Of a stretch of DNA of 64,000 nucleotides, positions 12,801 to 26,052 are shown piece after piece. Numbering within the stretch: the first letter of the stretch is position 1; each line of letters begins with the position of its first letter. Position numbers and translations under genes: made by a program. Under the pieces are notes generated by a model. That model did no database searches and was not told the origin of the DNA. It worked only from the letters and a program-made list of their open reading frames with translations. The stretch comes from Peromyscus leucopus (taxonomy: Eukaryota; Chordata; Mammalia; Rodentia; Cricetidae), in contig NC_051086.1 of assembly GCF_004664715.2 (NCBI RefSeq), positions 72,195,486 to 72,259,485 on the forward strand, written 5' to 3'.

Positions 12801-13759
12801 GCCCAGGCGCTTCGACAGCGGAAGATCCCAGAGAAACCCCTCCACCTCCGCTCCTGACAAGTCCTCGGAGGGGTTCTGACACCACTGGCCAAGTGCTCAT
12901 CTACCTCCCTCGTGTACCCCACCCACCACCACCCCACTAGTGCCCACATCAACCTGAGGCTTGTACTCTGAAGGCCCTGCCATCCACACTGATTGCGCCC
13001 TGCTCCTGTCCCAACGCGGCAGAGAACGTTCAAACATCTAACTTCCGATTCTGCTCTTCTTCACCTTCGTCCATGATCCCATAATCTCCAAGCCGAGTCC
13101 CCACACTTCAGGCTTGAAACGCCAACCACCCACCTCACTCCTCCATGCCTCCTGACAGCCCTACTCTTCCTGCCAGGCTGCTGCCCCCAAGCTCCGACCT
13201 GCCCTGCTTCCAAGCCCTTCCCAGTTCCAAAGGCAAGGGGCTCTGGGGCATTCTCCTGCGCATACCCGTCTCGTGGCTTCACCCCAATTCTATTTCCCAA
13301 GGACATTCTCCACTGCTCTCTCCGCCACGATGCACCCCACACGCTCACCCCTTTACCCACCCCTAAAGATAGACTCTGTTTTCCATCTCTATCCTGCCTC
13401 CCGTCCCCAGCATGGTGCTCAGCAACCCACGGCGGGACTCAAACTGGTCAGCTTGTCCTGTGAATGAACCCTCACTTGTCCGTTCAACTGGGGTACCAAA
13501 GGAGACCAAGGCCTCGATCCCAGAGCCCCTCACTCTGTTGTCCTACACTTGGCAAAGGCCTGCTCAATGGCTGGTCACCTGAGACGGCTCTATACAAGAG
13601 GCAGGGTCAAAGTGCAGGCACAGCTCAAGCTGACCCGGTCCTACTGTGGGGACAGCGAGTCTAGTGCGGGCCCCACTGACAGCGGATCGGGTATGTCATC
13701 CGACAGTGAGAGGCACAGCAGAGCGGATCCATCTTCCAGCAGCCCCTAACCGTACTAAG

Positions 13760-13950
13760 CAGCGTGTTTAGCTGTTATTTCAATAAGCCTTATTAAGACC
13801 CAATTTTCTTGGGTCTTCTTTCAGATTCTGCAGCATTTAAAAGCCTCACTGCTTAATTACATTAGGAGCACCTGTATATATTATGTGCAATAAATCAACT
13901 TTAATTTACCACCACACACGGCTATTCATCTTCTCGGGGTTATTTATTGC
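13760..13950. promoter_or_regulatory. candidate conserved noncoding block
   Basis: AT-rich and repeat-free, with 'tgcttaattacattaggagc' and 'tatattatgtgcaataaatc'. It is sharply different from the C-rich flank before it. The call rests on composition only. Confidence 0.3.
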
Positions 13951-14623
13951 TCAGTATTATTGGTGCTGAATTGTATCCTCTCTGCTGCAAGGAAGAACAG
14001 TTGGGGTAAGAAAAAGCCAAAGCTGTGTTGCAGAATGCTCCCGGATGCTGATCACACATGTACAGAGCAGAAAGGAAAGGAAAAGGAGGCATGTAAGCGA
14101 GCCTTGGCAATCTGCTCCATGCTATTTTCCTAAAACACTCCCCAAACATTTTGATGTTTTCTTTTGCAGGCACACACATTCCAGTCACCCACTGAAAGGA
14201 CACAACCTGAAAAACAGGCCTGCGGCTCCAGCTCTGGCTCCAGCAGAGCAAGAACTGGGCGTGGGGGAGATGGCTCAGCAGGCAGCAGGGACAGGGACGC
14301 TCCAAAGGCCAAGGGAGACAGTTCCTCCTCCGCCTTACGCCTTACGCTGTCCCCATTCGCTATCAGGGCTGTGATCAGTAGCCTGCAGGCACAGATGCCT
14401 ACCAGTGGCCCAAGGCCTAAATCAGGATGCTGGGGAGAGTATGTGGTGAAGGACACTGCTCCCAATGACAGCATGACCCTGCCACTTCAGAGTCACTGGG
14501 TCATCTGCAGAGCGGATGTCGGTGACACCAGAGACAGGCAACACTGAATCTTGGGCCTTCCACATACCCAGGAAAGGGCCCATAAGAACAACGTGCTGCA
14601 CCATCAGGCTATGAACCACCGTC

Positions 14624-14812
14624 CTGGGGCCAGTGAGCTCAGTAGGGTCAAAAGGTGCTTGCTGCCAAAACTAACAACCCGAGTTCAATCCCTGGAACCG
14701 ACATGATGGAAAGAAAGAACCAACACCCTCAAGTGGTCCTCTCACCTCCACAAGGTACAGGCGCGTGTATACACACACATGCCCGACACACACATGCCCG
14801 CACAATGTGTCA
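14624..14812 (+). repeat. B3 SINE
   Basis: 'gccagtgagctcagtagggt', 'tgcttgctgccaaaactaac', 'gagttcaatccctgg' and 'ctcacctccacaaggtac' follow the B3 order. It ends in a CA-rich tail. Confidence 0.75.
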
Positions 14813-14934
14813 ATGTAATACAAACAAAGTATCACGAAACCTCACGAGCACAGCTAACGAATCCACTACAGAAAAACGCCATTGATGAAAACAGTGACCT
14901 CCACACCCCTTGCCAGGTTCCAGGCTCAGCTCTT

Positions 14935-15030
14935 CGCTCCCTCAAGCTCACGACCACCCAAAGTAGTCACTGTTACCCTCATCCCCATCTCCCAGATGAG
15001 AAAACCGAGGCACAGAGGGATTGTTTAACC
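14935..15030 (-). repeat. MIR fragment
   Basis: 'atctcccagatgagaaaac' followed by 'cgaggcacagaggga' matches the reverse MIR core. Confidence 0.5.
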
Positions 15031-17220
15031 GGCCCCGTACTGGACCTTTGGAACTCCCTGGGAGGTCTGTTCTCTCAACCAACAAGCTACCCTGCTTACT
15101 GCAGGGCCAGGTCCCACACACCTCCCCCTGCTACATGGCAACTCCCTGGCACAGAGTTCCTGGCAAGCCAAACCTTTTCTGAAAAACAATTCATTTTTCA
15201 TCAAAGCCTTAAACTCTCTTCCCCGTGTGCAGGAAAGTCACAGTTCCTACAAGTGATGGTTCTGGGTGTGCCGGGCACAACTTGTGAGCGTGGAACCAAG
15301 TGGTGGAGACACCAACACAGGACGAGGCAATGGCCCTCGAGGAAAAGGTCCTTCCCCAAAACAGTGCAGAGCTGGGAGCTCAAACACAGGACAACAGAGA
15401 GGATTGTACGTCAAAGGTCACACAGCCCAAGAAAGAGCACTTGCCTGGTGGCCTGCGGCAGCCTGGCTATGGACCCTGTACATTTCCAGGCATCCTCCTG
15501 CTCTTGAACTCCGTAAGCAGGTTCTAATGCATGCGGAACAGAACCTCAGAACCCATAAATTTCTTCCTTAGAAAGAAGCCACTTAAGGGGGCCAGATCAT
15601 TGCTTCTCAACCAGAAGGCCATGCCCCCGGGAGACACTGAGAGCCACGCGGAGAGGGTGGGGTTCACTGGAGTCTCAAGGCAGAGACCAGGCACACTGTG
15701 CTTCCCTGTCTCATATCTCTCTCTCCCTATACCGCACATACAGGTTTATCTGGCCCCAAATGTCAACAGCATCAAGACTGTGAAACCCTAGGCTAGGGCA
15801 CTGCCGATAATTAAACATTAACACCATAATCGTACCTCCTTCTGTGCCTTCTATCACCCATCCCCCCTAGCCCCTGAATCCTCCATCCCACCCCCATTCC
15901 CACCCAAAGAAGCAGGAATCAACAGCCACCAATGCCATCTTTTAGTCATGACACAGATCCACCCCTAGCTAACAGCCAAAAAGGTTGAGTACCAATCGGA
16001 GCCAGTGGCCCTGTACCTATGGCTCAGGGACTGGACCCAAGAAAAGAAGGGCTGACTGAGGAGAGGCTGGGACTCAGTGAGACCAACCTCCAATTCCCCA
16101 GACACTGGCGGGGAGCATGGGGGGGGATTTGGCAGAGAGAGGAGGGCACAGCTAACTCACCAGGACAGGGAACCTACCGGCACACACTGTGGCTTCCCAG
16201 CCCAAGCTCACTGATGAAGGTTTGGTTACAACATAAACCTCCTCCCTGGCCCAGCGACAACCGTTACATCCAGGCTGGCTGTTGGGATGGCAGGCACTGC
16301 GGGAGGTTCTCTGCAGAGTGGTGTATCTTCCTCATGAGCCACCAAATCTGATCATCCTTATTGTACAGGCGGCTAAAGAGAGAGGCTCCAGGGTTACATC
16401 ATCTAGCCAGGACATGCAGTCAAGGTTCGGATCCCAGAATGATCGCCAAGTAAGAGGCTCTAACCACCAAAGAGCAGCCCCTGATCTTAGACCGGGAGAG
16501 ATAATGAAGAAGGAAGCCCACACATCCCTTCAGGGCTCCTGAGACCAGTCCCAGCCTACGCTCCACTCCATAGAAATAGCCTGACTCACTCACCCAGGGG
16601 GCCCCTGTAAAAAGAGAGTCCACACACCACTTACAATCCTTACATCACAGCGGTCAGTGGTCCCTCTGACCAGCTATAGCCTGGGTACAAGTGCAAAGCG
16701 GATTCCACTCGTCACTATAGGAACGTGCGCCCCCTCCCCCTCTAGATGGGGAAAGAGCCCATTTGACTGCTGACCAACTACACAAAGGACACTAGGACCA
16801 GGGTGTCTGGGCCATTTAGAAGGCTTAAATTGGGCAAGAAAAGGCCCTTTGGATCCCCCCACCACCACCAGACTTGGGGTTAGGACACTGGCAATCCTCG
16901 ACCTACAGAGCGCCCCCAGCTGCTCGTGACCCAGCACACTCCCTCAAGGCTGAGGAGAAACTGTGGAGGAGCATCCCAAACTCCCATATGGTGGGCCCAC
17001 CAGGATCAGGGGGCCCAGGCAGCGTGGGTCTTCCTAAGGGTGAACTGGCCTGTATTATCGACACCCACTACTGTGTTATTATCCCTGGGCTCCATAAGAG
17101 ATCCTGGAGAAGATGAAGTTTCGCAGTAACAGTTTAGTTCAGCAGAAAAATAGACAAACTAATAAAAGCTTCTTGAGATCCCTGATCTGAAGAATACTAG
17201 AAAAAACAGTGGGGGGGGGT
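15031..17220. other. unique intronic sequence, no gene seen
   Basis: A weak MIR-like piece lies at about 16345-16440 ('tattgtacaggcggctaaag'). I do not recognise anything else. Confidence 0.45.
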
Positions 17221-17392
17221 GCTTTCTTTTTTTAAAAAAAAGTTATTTTTATTTTATGTATGCTGGTGTTTTGCCTGCATGTGTATCTAGTTAGACAATT
17301 GTGAGCTGCCACGGGGGTGCTGGGACTTGAACCCGGGTCCTCTGGAAGAACAGCCAGTGCTCTTAACTGCTACACCATCCCACCAGCGCCAG
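17221..17392 (-). repeat. B2 SINE
   Basis: Reverse B2 landmarks occur in order: 'ttatgtatgctggtgttttg', 'ttgtgagctgccacgggggt', 'gaacccgggtcctctggaag' and 'gctcttaactgctacacc'. Confidence 0.9.
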
Positions 17393-19596
17393 AATGCTTT
17401 CTTTTTAATACTCAAGGCGGCTTCAACAGCCTCTGCCCTGCAGCTGCCTCTCGACCTTCCAGCGGCCCCCACCCGGCCAGCGCCAGCTGCGCTCTGGGCC
17501 TCCAGTCCTAATCCACTGACCGCACACAAGTCTAACCCCAAGTAGGCATTTTAACAAGCACTTGTGCCCCTCCTACACTGCCCATTCCTTCCCAAGAACA
17601 CACCTAGCCTCATTTCGTTTGTTCTCTTTAAAAGGAGACTGACTGGCAAGTTTACTGGGAGGTCATTTTGCCTCAGGAAACAAGCAAATTAAGTTGAGGC
17701 CCACAGAGGCCTGGGAAAGGCACTCCCCATCAAGCTGGCGACCTTGAGCCCTGCAGTTTTAGGCAGGAAAGGTCACTGGCATGCAGCCCCTTGTTTATGG
17801 AGCCCGGATGCTGGTGATGTGGTCACCTCCAAGGCGCACAATTAGCAACAGCAGCAGGCCAAACTCTTTTATTGGTTACCTCTAAAACACTGCAGAAAGT
17901 CTGCCTAACTCCTGAGGAGGAGCGGAAGAGAAAAGTGCTCTCAGCAGGAGGGGGAAGCCAGGGCTCCGTTTATGAGCAATTAGTGAGTCAATGATTCTCA
18001 GAGACGCTGATTTAGCCCAGCAGTTCTTATTAGGACCCTCGAGGAAAAGGCAAGGACACACAGCTTCCAGGAGAAACTGGAGTTTAAAGAGTCAGTGCCA
18101 CAAACCACCTTCCGAGTCTGCCCACCCGGAAACACTTAAAACGGGTGCTCCATCTGAAGATTCAAATCTATTTGCAAGTTAGCTCCTTAAATGCCAAAAA
18201 CCGGTGGTGGCTACAGCTGGGAGTCCTGTTGACCTCCATGAAATTCTTCTGTCTCCGTGGTAGGAACGGAACACGGAATTGGCTATATCAGTCAAAGGAA
18301 AGGGAGAGGGGACAGAAAGAAAGGGCTGGCACCGCACGGAAGGAGCATCTGAGCCACACCACCCTCCTTCACCTGCCCTCATCAGAAACGCAGGGGCGTC
18401 ACAGGTCCCTCCTCCCACTCAGCCACGCAGCACGAGAAGACATGGATCTCCCAGACAAAGAGCCCACAGATTTTTTTTTTTTTTAAATAAAACCCTTCAC
18501 AGTCCCAAACACCTGTTCAAGAAATCAGAACTACATGACAGCAAGTATTTGTGGGGCCTCTGCTAAGGGGCAGGCCATGAGAAAACATTTCTAAAAATGC
18601 AGAGGCTTGCTGGGAAAAACAGGGTTCCGGGGCCACCGAAGTTCATAGAAATACTTCTCTGAGGAACTGCTCCTGTAACGGCTTTTCAACATCTAGATCT
18701 AGACCACAGAATTCAAAACAGATACACACGAAAGCTTCCCAAATATAACCCGGGGTTCCCAAGGCGCCCATCAGCTGATAATGCACACTTACACAGCTCT
18801 CTGGGAGACGTCTCCCCAGACTCTCTCCTTCCCTCCCCCACCCTCCCTTCCTCCCCAACCCTCCTCTTTCCCTTACCTTCTCTCCTTCTCTCTGTACCAG
18901 AAGCAGAGAGAGTCCTGCAAACCCCATCCTAAACTGCCACGTCCCGCCCCACTGTGAAACCGCGCGGCTCTGCGGTCGGACTGGTCTGAGTTTTGCCATA
19001 TTGCCACCCACTTTACCCACTTGAAAGTCATGGAAAAAGCAAAAAAGAAACACTTCAGTCCCAGGAACACGGGTGAACTCTGAACAGCCCCCGCGGCACA
19101 GTCTTGGGACTCTGCTATTTCACCTGGGAAGTGGAGGGCGGGCCAGCCACAGACTCTCCCATCCCCTCTTCCCCAAGCTCAACCTTACTGCTCCATGCTT
19201 ATCCTAAGGAGGCATGCAATGTCTTCAAAAGCTGGAGAGAAATACTCGTGAGGAAGGAGAGTGGAGAGTAAGTAAACCCTAAAGAACATCAGACAGAGCC
19301 GTTTCAACACCCATCCATGGTTACCAACGTGCCTTCCCGGGGTAAGAGAGCTTTGACTAGCTGCTGGCCCAGGCCCACCTTAAGCCTCTGGCTAACTAAC
19401 TTCTCTCCCTATACTAGCAGGTTGGACCTCCTGAGTTCAGGTTGATGGCCAGTCCTGGAGAGCCAGCCCATCCAGTGGGGAAGGTGACATCACTGAGCCC
19501 CAAGTTCTCATCTCCATGGTGACCAAAAAAAAACAAAACAAAACAAAAACCTATAGCTGAAAAATTTCAGCAGATGGAAAAACTTTCTTTGCATTA
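17393..19596. other. unique intronic sequence, no gene seen
   Basis: GC-moderate sequence with a short T run at 18471-18484 and A runs near 19527. No SINE or coding exon is recognised. Confidence 0.45.
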
Positions 19597-19768
19597 ATTA
19601 TAATATTTTAAAATTGTTATAGGTGGTGTGCAGGCGGGGGTCAGAGGCCAACCCTCTGGAATCGGTTCTCTCCCCCTTCATGTGGGTTCTGGGGGTCGAA
19701 CTCAGGTCATCAGGCTTGCGTTGCTAGGTGGTAAGCGCCTGACGCACTGAGCCATCTCACCCGCTCCT
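19597..19768 (-). repeat. B3 SINE
   Basis: 'ggtgtgcaggcgggggtcag', 'cttcatgtgggttctggggg', 'cgaactcaggtcatcaggc' and 'cactgagccatctcaccc' are reverse B3/tRNA-like landmarks. Confidence 0.85.
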
Positions 19769-22531
19769 CATACAGTATTCTAATAAAACGCTTTTCAATA
19801 AAAAATTAGGATGATGGCGTCCGATGTGCGGTAGGAGTCAAAGCTCGCCTCTCTGTCCTCCTATTTACCCTCGTCATTTAAAGACAAATGAACTTCACAG
19901 GTTTCAAAACGGGCTGTGGCTGCACAGCTGTAGGGAACGAAGTTGTCGAGAGAAAAAGCACACACACGCACCTCAAAAATACATACGTGGAGCACTCAGG
20001 TTTATTTTTTGTTTGGAGTGAGAGACAGATCAGTTCAAATAGATTCTGGGCCACAGCTGCACTCTACACACGTCACAGGGGGTGGGGACAAACGCAGGGC
20101 TACCTTCAAAACCGTGCAAGCAGGCGTCACCAGGACAACCGGGCAGGGTGGCAGGCACAGCCCAGCCAACTCAGACTCTTACAGTAACACGGAGAAATTC
20201 AAAAGGGAAGAAAAGGAACCAGTGCTTGGTCACGGCACGACTCGAAGAGGCCCTTTTCAAGTTGTAAAACATACAGATCTTGGGCTGTGCTGATCCAGGA
20301 ATTCAAAGCAAGGTGCTTCCCAGTGGAAAGCCTGGTCCTCTAACACTTCATTTGCCTGAAGGTGGCTAGTTTTTCTTGGTACTGAGTCCCTTTAGAAACT
20401 GTTTACAGATACAGAGCCGGCAACAGTTCCTAACTGAAGGATCTTTGGGACAGAAACATGGGCCGGCTGGGACAGCACTAACGTGTGCCATAGACAGGGA
20501 GCCCAGATAACCAGCCTCTATCCTGCAGAGACACCAATAAGAGCACCTTCTGGGAAGGGCACCATGTCCTTGACTCTTCCGGCAACCTTCACCTCCCACC
20601 CAAGCACTGACTGCGATCACTCTGGAGCAGAATGTTTCTTCTTTGTGCCTTTCTGGGGGCCCTGGGTTTTTCTGTTTCTGCTTCAGGAGATCTGGAAGAG
20701 ACTATTTCTTTCCCCGTCCCCCCTCATCCTTTCTTTCCTCCGTATCTATAGGCACATGCTCTTGAAGTGGCTTCGGGCTTGGCATTCGTCTCAAACACAT
20801 CGATAATGGATCAGAAGCTCCAAACCTGCTTCTGGTTATGACGGACAAACTGAGCCCCCTTCCAAAGTTGGGGGCAGGGGAGTGAGGAGGAAAAGCTACA
20901 GACTTTTTAAAGGGCCTGATGCAAACCCATTTCTGGGTTCTGCCCACAAAGGAAGCCCTTTAGCCTCCGGGACAGTCGCTCCAGACAGACCCCAGGTGGT
21001 CTCTGCTCATAAACTTCCCAGCCACTCACTTGGGAAAGTTCACGGGACTGGATTCCATCCCCACTTTCTAGAAGCCCTGGTAAGTACAAAAGGGAAAGAG
21101 AGGGAGCACGGAAGGCCCTCCTCCCCTCCTCCCCAAAAGTAAGCCCTGTACCGTGAACACAGCTGCAGGAAGATGAAAAACATTTTATTGTTTAATGAGT
21201 AACAGCGTCGCTGGACATGGGCAATTGAAAATCAAATACAACTCCTGACACAGCCATTTACATTTAAAGGTGAGTGTTCCTACCAGGAGGAAAACCATGC
21301 ACTGAGGGACCCAAATGCCCACTTAATTATTAAAGCTGTTAGCTGGCCACCCCCAAATGAGTCCCTTCCGTGTGGACACATTTCCCTAGAAGGAAAACTC
21401 CCGCCCCACCCGGAGCAGGAGGAAGACGCCAGAGAGGAGTTGAGTAATGTCTTGTCACCAAAGTAAAACACTCAATTATAAAACATTCCAACAGATTCCC
21501 AGAGAACATCTACCTACGTGACAGAGATTTACACAAACCTGAAAGACAAGTGGCAGTATTTCCCCTCTACCCACCATCTACCTACTCCCTACACTTCCAT
21601 CACGGGAGAGAGGGAGGAAGCAGGGAGTGGAGGAGATGCTGTCATACAAAATCAATTGTGAGACCCAGTTACTCATCTGACATCCCAGAGTCCTGAGAGG
21701 CAAGCTGGACACACGCACGCACACTGGCATGATCACACGCACACACTTCTTTATTGCCTCGGCAAGAATTATGGCTCGGGAGGCCGGCACTAATTTTAGT
21801 ATCAGATTTATTATACAGCAGGGGACAGGAATTCTTCAGACCTGTCCCGTCTCCATGTACCTTCCAGACTGCTCCTCGGAGAAGCAGTAAGAAAAATAAC
21901 AGAGAAACTTGCTGGTTACTAATATTTCCCAACCCTTGGGAACTGCGGCCGCAGACCACCAGCTTTCTGGGGTCTTTCAAAGCCCTTGTTGGATGTTTCT
22001 GAGGGCCCTCCCCCCACCACTAAAACACACCTGGCTTTTTGTTTAAAATGAGTCTGTCAACCCAAGCAAAGATTGGGAAAACGAAGGCTGTAAAACAAGG
22101 GTATCTCAGCGTGGTCAGAAACCAAACCTGGGTGTCAGCTCTTACCCCATCTCCTTGCGATTGACCTCAAGGGACAGCAGGGAGGGTCAGAGCAGGGACA
22201 GACTTTAAATGTAATATCATCTGCTGATCCTCACTGCAGGTGCTCTAAACGGATGGAAACCACATCTTCGGGTTGTTTTATCTCAGGCTTTACCACCCTG
22301 GTTTCAGAGCATCCTTTTCTCTGCACTTGGCCGTGACTTTCCTCTGAGTTACCCTATAGAGTGGACTGTACAGCGTCCTGCCCTGTCTTTTACAAAAGGC
22401 CTGGCGGAGACCAAGTGTTGCTTTTGACCGGCCCACCTCTCTTGTGTAAAAGTAGTGTCCATGCCTCTGGAGTAATGGTGGTCACGTGTAAAGGCAAGAC
22501 TGCTGAAAACAAAGCTCTGAAAGCTCTCTCT
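19769..22531. other. unique intronic sequence
   Basis: No gene is recognised. An AT-rich block at about 21165-21320 ('cattttattgtttaatgag', 'ccatttacatttaaaggtg') could be a conserved element. Confidence 0.4.
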
Positions 22532-22680
22532 GAGGGCCAGCAAGATGACTCAGCGGGTCCGGGTATCCATCACCAAGGCTGATGACCTAGGTTTGATCCC
22601 TGGATCTCCGCATGGCATGCCATGACATGCAACCCCCTCCGACAAGACAAACCCACGCAAAATAATAAAATGCCTAACAT
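22532..22680 (+). repeat. B3 SINE, degraded
   Basis: 'ggccagcaagatgactcagc', 'aaggctgatgacctaggttt' and 'gatccctggatctcc' show the tRNA-like A and B regions. It ends 'aaaataataaaatgcc'. Confidence 0.7.
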
Positions 22681-23055
22681 ACGTAAGAATAAGAAGTAAA
22701 AGGGACTGTGCAAAGGTCCAACTGAGGGGTTACACTCAACCCTGAGCCAGGAGCACCTCCCTGTGTACCATCGTATCAGGTCTCATGCAGGCAGGGTCTG
22801 GGGCTCTGCCCCCTCCCACACACAAGCAGTCCAATCAGCCTCACACCCTCAACACTTCCTCCTCCAGTCACACAAACCACCAATCTCATGCTGCCTCTCA
22901 GATCCACCTCCTGGTCTGCACGCTCCACAGTCAGCCATCTTTGCCCACTCAGATGATTGTGGTAAGGTTCCCCCCCGCCCAGCACACATCTGTCCGGGCT
23001 TCTCACAAGCCATCTCTGACACAGACTGTCAGTCATCTTCCCCAAACTCAGAATG

Positions 23056-23245
23056 GGGGCTGGAGAAATGGCTCAGAGGTTAAGAGCACTGCTTGCTCTT
23101 CCAAAGGTCCTGAGTTCAGTTCCCAGCAACCACATGGTGGCTCACAACCATCTGTAATAAGACCTGGTGCCCTCTTCTGGGATACATGCAGGCAGAACAC
23201 TGTATACATAATAAATAAATAAATATTAAAAAAAAAAAAAAAAAA
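23056..23245 (+). repeat. B2 SINE with target-site duplication
   Basis: A near full-length B2 ('gggctggagaaatggctcag') runs to AATAAATAAATA and a long A tail. It is flanked by a 13-bp duplication AAACTCAGAATGG (23044-23056 and 23246-23258). The intact duplication suggests a fairly recent insertion. Confidence 0.95.
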
Positions 23246-23289
23246 AAACTCAGAATGGCCTATCTCCAGACTCCCTTCCCACCACTTTA

Positions 23290-23500
23290 GCCCTTAAAGA
23301 GTACAACCATCCTCTGTCGATTTCCCAGCCTCCCTGCCAACCTCCTGCCTCCTCACCCGCGGCACGCCAGACACCCTGACTTTTCTCAGTATGCAGAAGA
23401 GCCCTTGGTCCTCCCTTCCCCCAAGTTCACTCTTCCATTCACTTTCAGCTCTGATCGTCTTGTCCAGGAAGCCCTCCAAAACCCCTACCAGACGGAATGT
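23290..23500 (+). repeat. L2-like fragment
   Basis: 'gatcgtcttgtccaggaag' and 'ccctccaaaacccctacc' resemble the L2 3' region. The match is weak and judged by eye. Confidence 0.3.
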
Positions 23501-23929
23501 CTGTTTCCTTGTTGTGACGAACCACCCATCATCTTGGTAGCGTTCATGGGAGCCGCACTTGCCCTTCAGTAAGGAATCGCGCGAAAACCAGCTTCCCGAC
23601 CATGGCCTCGCAGGACGCAAACTCTACAGGGCAGAGTGGGCTGCCCTCCTCAGGCTGTCTCACCAGTCCCAGCTTTGAGCCTGGCACAGAACACGTGCCT
23701 CACACTAAGTAAGCCCACCTTCTCCAGCAACCGCCCAGCCCCACCCCACCCAGTGCATGTCACACTCTAGCCCTACGGACACGGACCCACCATTCCTGTT
23801 CTGTGATGCTGTTCCTTCCTCTAGGGTCCAGACTCAAAACTGACTGCACCACTGTAACAAGCATCTTCCAGTCTCTCTCTCTCTCCGCAAATGTATTCCT
23901 TTGGCTTCAAACCAGAAACTTCCACCAAA

Positions 23930-24030
23930 AAAAGAAAGAAAGGAAGGAAGGAAGGAAGGAAGGAAGGAAGGAAGGAAGGAAGGAAGGAAGGAAGGAAGGA
24001 AGGAAGAAAGAAAAGAAAAGAAGAAAAAGA
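23930..24030. repeat. (GGAA)n microsatellite
   Basis: About 18 uninterrupted GGAA units are flanked by AAAG-type units. The long open frames of Lys-Glu-Gly-Arg across it are artefacts. Confidence 0.95.
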
Positions 24031-24599
24031 AATGTGCCAAAGAGAGCCGTATTTCTCAGGACAGTTGAAGCTACCTCATCAAGCAACCGAGGTCTAGCCC
24101 GGCTCCTAATTAATATTAACCCTCCAAATCAGAGTCACGCTCAGAAAATCTTGGATGAAGAGACACAGGGCGGGAGGGGAGTCTCCAATTTTCTTTTTAC
24201 TTCATCTGGAAAATTAAGAGCACTGCTGATTTGAACAAGAAATCATCAAGGAAGGCAATCACAACTCCACACGGCCCATAACTCGGTGGACTTGGACGTG
24301 TAACCTGCCTCTTGCATGTGCTGAAATTAAAGTATCTGTGGCAGGAAGAGCAATAGTGGAACGAGTGGGCCCCGTCTCTCCTCCGCCCTCAGAAAATGTA
24401 AAGACCCCCAACAAGTCTGGAGTAGAGAGATCCCGCGAGAGCGCTTCCTAGGGGTCCCAATAAACCGGCAGAAAACCCGGGCAACGACCTCCCACCAGAG
24501 GTGCACCCCGAGACTCCCTGAAAGGACAAGGAACCGGGCAGTGAACACAGAGAACCAACGCAGGGAGGGCTCCCAGAGACCCTCCACTCCCAACTCGAC

Positions 24600-24720
24600 A
24601 CTTATTTGCTGTTTCTATATTAATTACAATAAACTGCTTCATAGCCTGGCGACCACTTAATGGAGCAGCAAATATGGCTTTTTCCCTACAATTAGTCAAT
24701 GTAATCTGCCGCTATTTCCC
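24600..24720. promoter_or_regulatory. candidate conserved noncoding block
   Basis: AT-rich unique sequence with 'tatattaattacaataaac' and 'tacaattagtcaatgtaatc', homeodomain- and NF-Y-like cores. The call rests on composition only. Confidence 0.3.
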
Positions 24721-25529
24721 TCCTCCTGGCCACCCCCCCTTTGGCTTCTGCCTACCCTATCCTTCCTCCTCGCACACACTAACATCCACACACACACCTC
24801 ACACCATGCTGCACGTTCACGTCCGATTACTCCCGGCACCTGGGAAATGCCACCCAGTGGACAGCAAGTAGAGGGGCCTAATGTGGAACAGAGCAAGGGG
24901 ACTGGGCCCCCACTCCAGAGTCCTAAGGCACCTGAGGCTTTCCCAGCCCTGACTGGAAGTCTGAGGGTTGGCATCTCCCAGGCCGCTGGCTGAGCACTGG
25001 AGTTATTTCCTGAGCTTTGTCAAACTTACCCCACCCATGTGGTGGGGTTCGTGGGCTTGCAGAGCAAAATCCAATGTCCCACATCCCCTAGGACCCGAAG
25101 GTTTTACAGAAGAGGCGACTGTGCCTATCTCAATGGTCCCCTCCATCCCTGCCACCTGTTCTCACTCACAACTGGAGGTCTTTTCTAGAAGCTACTCTTT
25201 CCTTCTAATCAGACTCTCACCACCCAGCTCTGCATTTCCAGTGTGCCTCCAGCATCAATGACACAAAAGCACCTTTCAGGGCTAAAGTGCCATCTGAGAA
25301 TCCTGAGTCATTTCTATACCCTCGAAAATGGCGTTTGTGTGGAATGAAGCCCCTGGGGCAGCACGATTTGTGCAGATTGAGAACACCAACCTCTCGTTCA
25401 TGTCTTATGGGCAGATGATGCATCAGCTAAGGCCTGATGTTCTCATCACCATCAGGACACTGTAATTTTCCTGTTTTCTTTTCTTTTGGTTTTGTTTTTT
25501 GTTATTGTTGTTGTTGTTTGTCTTATTTT

Positions 25530-25655
25530 GTGTTTCAAGACAGGGTTTCTCTGTGTAGCCCTAGCTTTCCTGGAACTCACTCTGTAGAACAGGCTGGCCT
25601 CAACTCAAGAGATCCGCTTACCTCTGCCTCCTGAGTCCTGGGGTTATAAAGGGCT
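25530..25655 (-). repeat. B1 SINE
   Basis: 'tcaagacagggtttctctg', 'tcctggaactcactctgtag' and 'aggctggcctcaactcaag' are reverse B1 landmarks. The end is diverged ('tgagtcctggggttataaag'). Confidence 0.9.
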
Positions 25656-25684
25656 AACTTTCCCGTTTTCAAGACAGTTTGTTT

Positions 25685-25812
25685 TGTTTTGTTTTTATTT
25701 TTGCTAACTGGCTGGTTCAAGATAGTCGGAGTTGAGGATGGCCCCAAACTCCCGCTTCTGTCTGCCACTTACAGAGTGCTGAAATTACACATGTATGCCA
25801 CCATAACCAGCT
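25685..25812 (-). repeat. old B1-like (7SL) SINE
   Basis: 'gatggccccaaactcccgc' and 'agagtgctgaaattacacat' followed by 'gtatgccaccataacc' show a strongly diverged reverse B1. Confidence 0.6.
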
Positions 25813-25827
25813 TTCAAAATGGATTTA

Positions 25828-26052
25828 AGGGATTAGAGCTATGGCTCAGCACTTAAGAGCACTCGATGCTCTTCAGGAGGATCCAGGTTCGAGTCTCAGC
25901 ACTCACATGGTGGCTCATAACCACCTGTAGCTTTAGTTCCAGGGGAATCCAGTGCCTTCTTCTGGCCTCCCTGGGTACCAGGTGCGAGAGCGCGCGCACG
26001 CGCGCGCACACACACGGAGGTAAAACACTCAGACACATAAAAATAAAGCAGT
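25828..26052 (+). repeat. B2 SINE with CG/CA-rich tail
   Basis: 'agctatggctcagcacttaa', 'cactcacatggtggctcata' and 'cagtgccttcttctggcctc' precede a 'gcgcgcgcacgcgcgcgcac' tract and an A-rich end. Confidence 0.9.

Larger units (their letters stand above)
8279..14623. other. unique intronic sequence
   Basis: No SINE of clear identity is seen for over 6 kb, which is unusually clean for this window. A T/TG-rich run lies at 8769-8808. The AT-rich blocks at 9590-9870 and 13760-13950 are listed as candidate conserved elements. The overlapping C-rich open frames around 10300-13750 show no coding character or family resemblance. Confidence 0.5.

Noticed and set aside
14779..15507. Plus-strand open frame of 242 codons
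   Set aside because: It begins inside a B3 SINE tail and crosses a MIR fragment, has no recognisable domain, and lies in an MSI2 intron on the opposite strand.
25828..25960. tRNA gene-like A and B boxes here and at many other sites
   Set aside because: All such hits that I examined sit inside B2, B3 or B4 SINEs, which derive from tRNA. None has a full cloverleaf of its own.
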